From: Bacteroidota bacterium
Lineage (GTDB): Bacteria; Bacteroidota; Bacteroidia; JAADEI01
Assembly: GCA_026992635.1 (NCBI GenBank)
Contig: JALWYU010000078.1
Coordinates: 1 to 45,225 of the forward strand
DNA length: 45,225 bases
Reading direction: 5' to 3'
In this document: piece by piece, positions 17,887 to 26,040 of the stretch
Position numbering within the stretch: the first letter of the stretch is position 1
How the letters are laid out: the number at the start of each line of letters is the position of its first letter
The notes under the pieces: generated by a model
Database searches by the model: none
What the model was told of the DNA's origin: nothing
What the model saw: the letters and a program-made list of their open reading frames with translations, nothing else
Program-made: the position numbers and the translations under genes

Positions 17887-19313
17887 GGAAGAAACAGGTT
17901 CAGATCCCCGACCACCACCCAACCATAGAAATCAACGAAAATTCACACACCATGCCCACAACACTCCACAACGAAAAAGAAAAGGAAGCGCTGGTCCCAA
18001 CCATTGAACCCCGACCACCCGACACCCACCATACCTCACCCCAGTTCCTGGTCATCGGCATCGGCGGCGTGGGCATCCACCTCCTGAAAGAATTTCCCAA
18101 TCCCACACCACCCGCCACCTCCTTCCTCATCGTAGACCGCGACCCCCAGGCACTCCGCTACGCCACCCGCGGTAAACAACTGGCAATTTCCTGCTCTCCC
18201 TCCGACAATCCCGAACACCTCCTCAAACAAATCCGACAGTATACCGCAGAGATGATCTTGCCCACCCAGCCCAAAATGATCTTCCTCGTAGGGGGAATGG
18301 GCGGATACACCGCCACTACGCTCCTCCCACTGTTCGCACAGGCAATCCACGAAGCCCTACCCCACTCTATCCGAATCGCACTCCTCGCTCTCCCCTTCCC
18401 CTGGGAAACCGGTAACCTCCTCACACGAACCCACCACGCCATTGAAGCACTCTTTGACCACGTCCACATGGTCATACCCCTGGACCCCATGGAATACTGG
18501 TACTCCACACCCGATCCCGTAGAAAAACAGGTCCACCGCCTCTACCAGAAAGGCCACGACATCATCGCTTCTCTGATCGCTTCACTCCGCCCAGACTTCC
18601 TGCGCAGCTTTTCCGAAGCCGACTTCTTTGACCTCTTCCCCCACAAACCCGATACCAACCACCAAACCCAACTCACACCACCTGCCCACTACCTGTTCCA
18701 CCCCGTCGTCATCCCTTTCACCTTATCTTCTTCGCTATCCCCAACAATGCAAGCCACACCCATCAACCTCCGCGACTACATAGTCTGGACAACCCAGCAC
18801 TCTACACCCAACAACCACCATAACCAGTCCACCACCAACCCCAACCAAACCCCATCCCACAACACCTCTCCCTACATCCTGGGCATCCTGCTGTGGCATC
18901 CCGGCAGTGCTCCCCCCCAAGACATCATCTACCACCTCATTCGCCAAATCCAGCAATACACCCATACGGACTTGCGCTTCGCAATGGGTACCAGCGAGCA
19001 AATCGTTCACGACAACTTCCGATTGGTGCTCTTCTTCCCCTATCCCTGGTCTTCCAACGGACTGATCGCCTACCGCGAAACCATGTTCCACCACCGAACC
19101 CATCCACAAGAACAACCTCAACACCAGCAACAAACCCACAAAGACCAGGAAACCAGCCAGCCACGAGTCAAAGAACAGGAGACCATCCTCGCCCTGCCCC
19201 GCGTACAGCGCACCTCTACGCACACCCGAACCAAAAAACCCCCCAAAACCCAAACGCAAGATCCTCAAAACCAGCAAACCACCACCGATCACCTCTTCTC
19301 CCTGCGCAAATAA
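17883..19313 (+). CDS. ftsZ: Highly divergent FtsZ with degenerate GTP-binding and T7-loop motifs
   Basis: Start MRKKQVQIPDHHPT at 17883 (ATGA overlap with ftsA; alternative Met at 17952). FLVIGIGGVGIHLLKEF, FLIVDRDPQALRYA, MIFLVGGMGGYTATTLLPLFAQAI, LLALPFPWETGNLLTRTHHAIEALFDHVHMVIPLDPMEYW, C-domain RFAMGTSEQIVHDNFRLVLFFPY. Canonical dcw position after ftsA. Confidence 0.8.
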   Translation: MRKKQVQIPDHHPTIEINENSHTMPTTLHNEKEKEALVPTIEPRPPDTHHTSPQFLVIGIGGVGIHLLKEFPNPTPPATSFLIVDRDPQALRYATRGKQLAISCSPSDNPEHLLKQIRQYTAEMILPTQPKMIFLVGGMGGYTATTLLPLFAQAIHEALPHSIRIALLALPFPWETGNLLTRTHHAIEALFDHVHMVIPLDPMEYWYSTPDPVEKQVHRLYQKGHDIIASLIASLRPDFLRSFSEADFFDLFPHKPDTNHQTQLTPPAHYLFHPVVIPFTLSSSLSPTMQATPINLRDYIVWTTQHSTPNNHHNQSTTNPNQTPSHNTSPYILGILLWHPGSAPPQDIIYHLIRQIQQYTHTDLRFAMGTSEQIVHDNFRLVLFFPYPWSSNGLIAYRETMFHHRTHPQEQPQHQQQTHKDQETSQPRVKEQETILALPRVQRTSTHTRTKKPPKTQTQDPQNQQTTTDHLFSLRK

Positions 19314-20458
19314 AGCAAACACTCACGCGGAACCAACCGCCAAAACGCCTTCAAATCTTCCTCCCAGGCAAGCCAGTACGTCTCCAACGGCGCACCCACC
19401 TCCACCAGCATACGTAACCTCTCTGTGCCCGCCAATCGGTCAAAATAGGAATAAAAAGGCTTTTCTCCCTGCCAAACCCACCAGACAAACAACCAGTACC
19501 ACGGCAACCGATCCCAACGACCCACCACAGAATCCGGAATCCCATCCAGCCCATACCCACAACAACGACCCCGCCGATACCGACCCCAACTCCGCTCCAC
19601 ATGCCAGCACTCCTTACCCACTCCCTCACCCGGCATACACACACACGTAAACGGCTGATCCGTCTCCCGACAGGGATTAATCGCCGTCCCCTCTAAAAAC
19701 ACCAGAATCGGATACAAACGAATTGCCAAACACGTGCGCAACGCCGGCGAAGGATTATCGCGCGGACAACCCTCACGACCCCAATCCTCACACTCACCCA
19801 TACACGGTATCACCTTCAATTCTGGCGGCGTATCTATCCAGGCACGCACCATCACACACGCCAGCTCACCAATCGTCAGCCCATACACAAACGGAATCGG
19901 CACCACCGCCACAAACGACTGGAACGACGAATCCACCAGCGGACCATCCACTAAACCCACATTCGGATTCGGACGATCCAGAACAATGACCGGAACACCA
20001 CGACGACCCGCCGCACGCAACGCATAATACATCGTGGAAATGTACGTGTAGGCGCGCACACCCACATCCTGCAAATCAATCACCAGAAGTTCTATATCTG
20101 CCAGTAACGAATCTGGAAACGTCCGATTCCGACCATACAAAGACACAACCGAAATCCCCCGGTAAACCGTATCGGGAACCACTTCACCCGCACGATAACG
20201 ACTCAAAAAGCCATGCTCCGGAACAAATATCCGACGTACACGCACACCCAACGCCAGCAACGTATCCACCAAGTGAACATCCCCTATGCGACTTGCACCA
20301 TGTACCACCACACCCACCGAAGATACCCCTCTCAAATCAGAAAGGTAAGAGCCCAACGCATACGAACCAGGCACACAACCTCCATACCCATACACCAAGC
20401 CCCTCACCAACCAGTACACACCCACCAACCATCCACACAGCTTCACCAACCACCACAT
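19289..20458 (-). CDS. DUF1343 family protein (NamZ/YbbC-like exo-N-acetylmuramidase family), membrane-anchored or exported
   Basis: RIFVPEHGFLSRYRAGEVVPDTVYRGISVVSLYGRNRTFPDSLLADIELLVIDLQDVGVRAYTYISTMYYALRAAGRRGVPVIVLDRPNPNVGLVDGPLVD, VYGLTIGELA; N-terminal hydrophobic segment. Confidence 0.85.
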   Translation of the reverse strand: MWWLVKLCGWLVGVYWLVRGLVYGYGGCVPGSYALGSYLSDLRGVSSVGVVVHGASRIGDVHLVDTLLALGVRVRRIFVPEHGFLSRYRAGEVVPDTVYRGISVVSLYGRNRTFPDSLLADIELLVIDLQDVGVRAYTYISTMYYALRAAGRRGVPVIVLDRPNPNVGLVDGPLVDSSFQSFVAVVPIPFVYGLTIGELACVMVRAWIDTPPELKVIPCMGECEDWGREGCPRDNPSPALRTCLAIRLYPILVFLEGTAINPCRETDQPFTCVCMPGEGVGKECWHVERSWGRYRRGRCCGYGLDGIPDSVVGRWDRLPWYWLFVWWVWQGEKPFYSYFDRLAGTERLRMLVEVGAPLETYWLAWEEDLKAFWRLVPRECLLYLRREKR

Positions 20459-20493
20459 ACACCCACAACCCCCACGCCACCAAACACCCTACA

Positions 20494-20530
20494 AAACAAA
20501 AAATGGGGGGAGCGGAAAGTGCTCCCCCCA
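20494..20530 (-). terminator. Rho-independent terminator downstream of the HU gene
   Basis: Perfect 9-bp inverted repeat ggggggagc (20505-20513) / gctcccccc (20521-20529), 7-nt loop; on the minus strand followed by attttttgtttt. Lies just after the HU stop. Confidence 0.85.
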
Positions 20531-20539
20531 AAACCATCA

Positions 20540-20815
20540 TTACCGGCTAACCGCCTCCTGGAGCTTCTTCCCCGGACGAAAGCGAACCACCTTCTTGCTC
20601 GGAATCAAAATCGGCTCGCCCGTCCGTGGATTCCGACCACGGCGCTCCTTCCGCTCAGCAATGGTAAAGGAACCAAAACCCACCAGCTGAACAGGCTCGC
20701 CCTTCGCCAAACTCTCGCGAATGGCTTCCAGCGTGGCGTCTAAGGTAGCACGCGCAACCGCCTTGCTCGTACCTGCCTTCGCCGCAACCGCCGCAACCAG
20801 CTGCTCCTTGTTCAT
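20540..20815 (-). CDS. HU family DNA-binding protein
   Basis: MNKEQLVAAVAAKAGTSKAVARATLDATLEAIRESLAKGEPVQLVGFGSFTIAERKERRGRNPRTGEPILIPSKKVVRFRPGKKLQEAVSR; an upstream in-frame Met at 20833 is possible. Confidence 0.96.
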   Translation of the reverse strand: MNKEQLVAAVAAKAGTSKAVARATLDATLEAIRESLAKGEPVQLVGFGSFTIAERKERRGRNPRTGEPILIPSKKVVRFRPGKKLQEAVSR

Positions 20816-21156
20816 GGACAACCGGATTTTCATGGGACGCTTACATAAGATAAGATACACACGAATCGGCAAACAAAAGCCATACCCCAGAAAATTCCCC
20901 AGCTCCACCACAACACCCCTGACTTCAAGCCAATACCGAAAACTCGCTCAATACGTGCACTTTAAGACAACAAGCCAATCCAGACCACGACCAAAAAATT
21001 TTTCATTGCCAGAACAACTCGCTTGAAAACCTCCACTTCCACAAAACAACCCCACTTCTCATCCCAGAAAAAAGCACATACCAACCCACCTCCACCAGTA
21101 ACAAACCTCTGAAACACTCCAGATTAGGATTTCTCCACCACCAAGCCCACCCCGCA

Positions 21157-22173
21157 CTAACCCCTCTGATGCTCCCGCAAATATGCTTCACAGAGCCGAT
21201 CCAAAACCTGACGAATCGGACGAAACTGATAACCCAACCTGCTGCGTACCTTCCAGTTATCATAATACACACGCTTGCAAGCCTGACGAACCAACGTACG
21301 CGGCAACCGCGACCGATACCCCGGTACCAATCCCAAAACCCAATCACCCAACCACACCAGATCCATCAACCAGCACGGCATCACCACCCACGGCGAACGC
21401 ACCGACAACCGCTCCGCAATATACCGAAACAAATCCCGCCACAACCAGTTCTCCGCAGAAACGATAAAACGCTCGCCCGTAATACCACGCTCCGCCAACC
21501 GTATCATCACCGACGCCACATCCTCTACATCCACAAAACCCGTGCCACCCGGCGGAACCGCAACCAATCCCCGGGCAACCAAACCCACAACCTGTGAACT
21601 GTCCGTACGCCAATCCCCCTCACCCAAAATCACCGACGGATTCACCACCACCGCCGGCAATCCCTCCGCATGCGCACGCCACACCTCCCTCTCACTCAAC
21701 CACTTGGAATACGCATAAGGATACGTGGGCATACCCGGTTGCCACTCCCAACCCTCATCAATCGGAATACCCGACTCAGACCTGCCCAGCGCCGCCACCG
21801 AACTCACATGAACAAACCGCTCCACACCCGAGCGCATCGCCATCTCCACCACCAACCGCGTGCCACGAACATTCACATCCAGCATCAAATCCCGATGATG
21901 CCCCAGTAACGAAACCTTCGCCGCACAGTGAAACACCCATTCCACACCTCGCATCGCACGCTCCACCACATCCACATCCCGCACATCACCCTGAACCCAC
22001 TCCACCGCCCGATAAACCTCCTCCGAAAACACACTGCGCGGATCACGACGACGCCATAACCCCCGAACCCAATACCCACGCTCTACCAGCTGACGAACCA
22101 CCACACGACCGACCAAGCCCGTCGCACCCGTAACCAGCACGCGAACCTCCCGACCACTACCACCACTTCCCAT
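21157..22173 (-). CDS. NAD-dependent epimerase/dehydratase (extended SDR, dihydroflavonol-4-reductase-like)
   Basis: VRVLVTGATGLVGRVVVRQLVERGYWVRGL (GxxGxxG), GDVRDVDVVERAMRGVEWVFHCAA, YPYAYSKWLSE (YxxxK). Confidence 0.9.
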   Translation of the reverse strand: MGSGGSGREVRVLVTGATGLVGRVVVRQLVERGYWVRGLWRRRDPRSVFSEEVYRAVEWVQGDVRDVDVVERAMRGVEWVFHCAAKVSLLGHHRDLMLDVNVRGTRLVVEMAMRSGVERFVHVSSVAALGRSESGIPIDEGWEWQPGMPTYPYAYSKWLSEREVWRAHAEGLPAVVVNPSVILGEGDWRTDSSQVVGLVARGLVAVPPGGTGFVDVEDVASVMIRLAERGITGERFIVSAENWLWRDLFRYIAERLSVRSPWVVMPCWLMDLVWLGDWVLGLVPGYRSRLPRTLVRQACKRVYYDNWKVRSRLGYQFRPIRQVLDRLCEAYLREHQRG

Positions 22174-22206
22174 GACTTCACCCAGTTCTTCCCAGCCACC
22201 ATCGCA

Positions 22207-24024
22207 TCAATCCTCCTCCCGAACCAGAAAGAAATACCCCTGACGCCGATACGCCCGACCCTCCGACGTCCGCACGTAAACTTCATACAGATATATGCCC
22301 TGAGGCGCCGGCTTACCATTCACCATACCATCCCAACCCTCCTCGTACGAGGTCGTCTCAAACACCGGCGCACCCCACCGATTCACAATCTGAAACCGAT
22401 AATCCACAATCCGACCCCGATATCGCAACCACGGACGAAACACACCTTCCACACCCGGCGCAAACGCATTTGCCACATGCACAATCACATCCTGAACCAC
22501 ACACCGCGTCGGACTACACGAAACCAAACCCGCATGCCCATACGGATTCTGCGCCTCCTCCTCACAAACCCGATAACAAAACTGACCATCCGAAACATCT
22601 ATCGCCCGAACGTCGTCTGTATAACGCAAATCCGAACACGTAAGCGTCGCCAGCACCTGTAACGGACCATCCGAAACACTCCGCCAAACCACACGACGAC
22701 CACATACTCCCGACCACCAATCATACGCCGTCCACTCCAGCAAATGAAGACCTGCCTCCGAAGAACGAACCTCTAAATAAGGATATGCACCCCGCTCCGC
22801 AGTCTCATGCACCTCATCACACGAATCCACCGCATCCACCCAGTAAACATATCGCGCTTCTACAGGATCAATCTGACTGTCCCGAACAAAGTAAAGCGGC
22901 GAATGCTGCGGATCATAAAGAATATGCGCAATGACCTGTGGCGAACTATTTTCCCCCCACCGCTGACGCCACACACGAAAATACTGAACGCCCGCAGGCG
23001 TGTCTATCCACCACTCCACCCGAACCACATTATCCCAATCCACCGTCACACGACGCAGGTAAAACCTGCCCGACAAGCCCGAAACATGACTCCGCAAACA
23101 AATCGGATTGGAATACACCGTATCACCCGACACCAAGCGACCTCCAACACGAAAACAATACCTGCCCGCCTGACCCGGTACCCACCGCCACACACTATCC
23201 CCACCCGAAAACCACTGCAACACCTGCCAAGCCCCAACCCCCTCCTCCCTGTACTCCAGAAAATACGACTGAACCCCAACACCCCTATACCGCGTCCACC
23301 GAAACCGAAACTGACCCGGACAAGACTGCCAGCCACCCCTCAAAAAAATCGTCGTATGCGTACGCACTTGTAACGGACCCGTATTCCCACAACTGTCCAT
23401 CACAGCAATAGAATACGTTTCCGGATGCAGGGTTGCCTCCTGCGGACGCAACGGATGCCCACTCGTGTGCCACCAAACCGTATCTGGAACCCGTACCGTA
23501 TCCAGCGGCAAAAAATTCCCCACACCCGCATCATACACATACACCACATAGGCAAACGCATCCTTCTCCTCAGAAGCACGCCAGCGAACCTCCACACTGT
23601 CCGAATTCCGCACCGACGCCACTACCAGATCTGGAGGCGCCGGCTGACGATTATCCAGAGTATCCGACGAAAGCACTCCACCACTACCACACGCCGGATC
23701 ATCCGTCAAATAATAATACCACGTCTGGTTGTTCCCATTCGCACCCGTGTGCGTAAACGTATTCTGCGGAAATGCCACCACACCGATCTGTGTATACGGC
23801 CCACCCAAACTCGTACTGGCATAAATGTGGACAGGGCCGCAATTCACAGGACGCCACTCCCAAACCAGCTGCACATCCCCATTGTTCAACGTATAAACAC
23901 AACGCAAATACGGCGCCGGAACCTGAGCACCTAACAAACCAAGTCCCAAAACCCACACAGCACCCACAAGCCCAAACACGCGATGCCCACACCTGCTTCC
24001 TGCCACACACCTCAGACACGCCAT
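22207..24024 (-). CDS. Secreted/surface protein with fibronectin-III-like repeats and gliding-motility-associated (type B) T9SS C-terminal domain
   Basis: Likely start MACLRCVAGSRCGHRVFGLVGAVWVLGLGLLGAQ at 24024. C-term NAFAPGVEGVFRPWLRYRGRIVDYRFQIVNRWGAPVFETTSYEEGWDGMVNGKPAPQGIYLYEVYVRT matches the CHU_C/type-B CTD pattern. Confidence 0.85.
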   Translation of the reverse strand: MACLRCVAGSRCGHRVFGLVGAVWVLGLGLLGAQVPAPYLRCVYTLNNGDVQLVWEWRPVNCGPVHIYASTSLGGPYTQIGVVAFPQNTFTHTGANGNNQTWYYYLTDDPACGSGGVLSSDTLDNRQPAPPDLVVASVRNSDSVEVRWRASEEKDAFAYVVYVYDAGVGNFLPLDTVRVPDTVWWHTSGHPLRPQEATLHPETYSIAVMDSCGNTGPLQVRTHTTIFLRGGWQSCPGQFRFRWTRYRGVGVQSYFLEYREEGVGAWQVLQWFSGGDSVWRWVPGQAGRYCFRVGGRLVSGDTVYSNPICLRSHVSGLSGRFYLRRVTVDWDNVVRVEWWIDTPAGVQYFRVWRQRWGENSSPQVIAHILYDPQHSPLYFVRDSQIDPVEARYVYWVDAVDSCDEVHETAERGAYPYLEVRSSEAGLHLLEWTAYDWWSGVCGRRVVWRSVSDGPLQVLATLTCSDLRYTDDVRAIDVSDGQFCYRVCEEEAQNPYGHAGLVSCSPTRCVVQDVIVHVANAFAPGVEGVFRPWLRYRGRIVDYRFQIVNRWGAPVFETTSYEEGWDGMVNGKPAPQGIYLYEVYVRTSEGRAYRRQGYFFLVREED

Positions 24025-24117
24025 CTCCCCTATCTTAATACAACCTTCGCTTTCTTCCCCCTGCCTATTACTCCCAACGAATCCCACCACAAAAAAGTAT
24101 ACACATTTTTCGGCAGG

Positions 24118-24546
24118 CTACCCGGATGAGCGCACGCCACCCTCCCCAGGAAAATACCGCCGGACATACAGGTAAGTGCCATCCTGACGCTCTACATAAA
24201 TCCTATCGCCCGGCTCTAACGGCTGATCCGACCACGCCAGCCATTCCTCCCCCTCCACCTGAACAATGTACTTTCCCGGAGTCGCCGTCCGTTTCTTCAC
24301 TACACCCGTCTTTCCCTGTGCAGAAAACCAGTTCGCCTCCCTGGACCGACTACCACCCCTGCGAACAATCAGCCAGCGCGCAACCAGCAAAATCCCCACA
24401 CTGACCAGCGTCGCCACCACTAAACGAAACCACAAACCCGCATCCACCATCCCCAGCAACGCAAATGTAATAAATCCCCCGCCAATCGCAACCAGCGCAA
24501 AATGCGTGTACACAAACATCTCAGCAATCGCCAGACCAACCCCCAC
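24118..24546 (-). CDS. NfeD-like membrane protein with C-terminal OB-like domain
   Basis: GVGLAIAEMFVYTHFALVAIGGGFITFALL ... GKTGVVKKRTATPGKYIVQVEGEEWLAWSDQPLEPGDRIYVERQDGTYLYVRRY. Start may lie slightly upstream (non-ATG). Confidence 0.75.
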   Translation of the reverse strand: MGVGLAIAEMFVYTHFALVAIGGGFITFALLGMVDAGLWFRLVVATLVSVGILLVARWLIVRRGGSRSREANWFSAQGKTGVVKKRTATPGKYIVQVEGEEWLAWSDQPLEPGDRIYVERQDGTYLYVRRYFPGEGGVRSSG

Positions 24547-24710
24547 AAAAAACAGAACAATGTCTATATCCCGGATGGCTCACTCCTTTTTCACGCCTGC
24601 CCAACCCAACACACGCATTCGCTTCCCCCTCCCCACACCCGCAACAACGCCCTCGCCAAAATCCCAAAACAATCCTACAACCTGCCTGTAAACAACCACC
24701 CGCCTCCCCC

Positions 24711-25907
24711 CTACTCGTGAAGCACCTCCTCCTGCTGGTATTCCGCTTTGAGCTCCTTCAGCGGAACATTCCCATCATAGGGCTCCCACCGATCTTTCAA
24801 GCGCTCGCGAACCTTGGGCAACGTCGTATACTCCAGCTCCTCAGGCGGCAAAATAGACGGCATAAACGGACCATGCCGACGAATGTACAGCGCATACTGC
24901 ATTGCCTGGCGACGAACCTCATCCCAAACCGGATCAGCAAACACATCTACCGGCGTGTGCTCGCCTATACGCGGCTCCGCCTCCGTACCCACAATCCGAC
25001 CATCCTTCACCTGAAAACTCAACGCCACAATCCGTGGCGGACCATCATAAAAGGTCGTATTGGACGCATGCATGGACGACGGCGTCCACGGACCCCAGTG
25101 CGAACCACGCATCCATCCCGAAACCAGCGCAGGAAACGCAAACGGCTGCGTAACCTCCCCTGCCGCAGGCAAACCCGACTGCAACCGAACCAGCGCCACC
25201 GGATCATCCTTACCCACATACTTCCCTGCAATGAACGACAACTTCTCCGTAGAAACTACCGCGGCAATCCCTATGGACTCGTTCTTGGAATAAATGCGCT
25301 TGATCGCATACCGCGTAATATCCCCTATAAACGCCAGTAAATCATGCAGTTCCTCCGGCGTCTTCAGCAAAATCCGCTTGTTCTCATACAGGTCAATCAC
25401 CTCAAAAATAAACCCATCGTGCATCCGCGCGTCAATCACCAGACCCGTCGTCGTAAACGGATCCGCAAAGATCCGGGCAAGCGGCAAATTAAACGCCGAC
25501 GGCTCCGTCTTATCCGCCAATAACGCCATAATCGGCTCAGAAGGACGCTCCTCAAACGTCATCTCCGCAACACCGGGACCCAACCCACGAATGTTCCCCG
25601 AAAAAGCATCTACCAGCAAATCCTGACCCGCTCCATACAAACCTAAGGATTTCGCCACTTCCGCCGCACGCCGAAACGCATTCCAAGCCAGCTCATGAAC
25701 CCGCTCATTGTTCTCACCCTGACGATGCGTCATGATTAAAGAAATGTCATCGCCACACCGCGCCACCATAAAGTCTAAAATAATGCCCTGATCCACGCCC
25801 TTATGAAGCTCCTCCTTCGCCACCGCAAGCATTTTTGGATGTGGCGTCGTATGCCCACCAACACTCCCTACGTCCGCCTTAATGAGCGAAACCGTCACAC
25901 GCGCCAT
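24711..25907 (-). CDS. Bifunctional fructose-1,6-bisphosphate aldolase/phosphatase (archaeal-type, FBPase class V)
   Basis: MARVTVSLIKADVGSVGGHTTPHPKMLAVAKEELHKGVDQGIILDFMVARCGDDISLIMTHRQG, LLVDAFSGNIRGLGPGVAEMTFEERPSEPIMALLADKTEPSAFNLPLARIFADPFTTTGLVIDARMHDGFIFEVID, GPFMPSILPPEELEYTTLP. Confidence 0.95.
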   Translation of the reverse strand: MARVTVSLIKADVGSVGGHTTPHPKMLAVAKEELHKGVDQGIILDFMVARCGDDISLIMTHRQGENNERVHELAWNAFRRAAEVAKSLGLYGAGQDLLVDAFSGNIRGLGPGVAEMTFEERPSEPIMALLADKTEPSAFNLPLARIFADPFTTTGLVIDARMHDGFIFEVIDLYENKRILLKTPEELHDLLAFIGDITRYAIKRIYSKNESIGIAAVVSTEKLSFIAGKYVGKDDPVALVRLQSGLPAAGEVTQPFAFPALVSGWMRGSHWGPWTPSSMHASNTTFYDGPPRIVALSFQVKDGRIVGTEAEPRIGEHTPVDVFADPVWDEVRRQAMQYALYIRRHGPFMPSILPPEELEYTTLPKVRERLKDRWEPYDGNVPLKELKAEYQQEEVLHE

Positions 25908-26040
25908 CCTTCCCCGATTTTCTCACCCTTACGCTTCCTTACAATTCGCCTGTCCTGAATTTTTTTAGAAAACACATCCCCCCGCACAAAAGTTCCCACC
26001 CAAACACCAAAGCTACACAACCACCTGCTCAGCACACCCC

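Noticed and set aside
20912-21156. Possible tRNA or ncRNA gene between HU and the epimerase
   Set aside because: No cloverleaf-compatible arms or T-loop GGTTCRANNCC seen; no tRNA or rRNA found by eye anywhere in the window.
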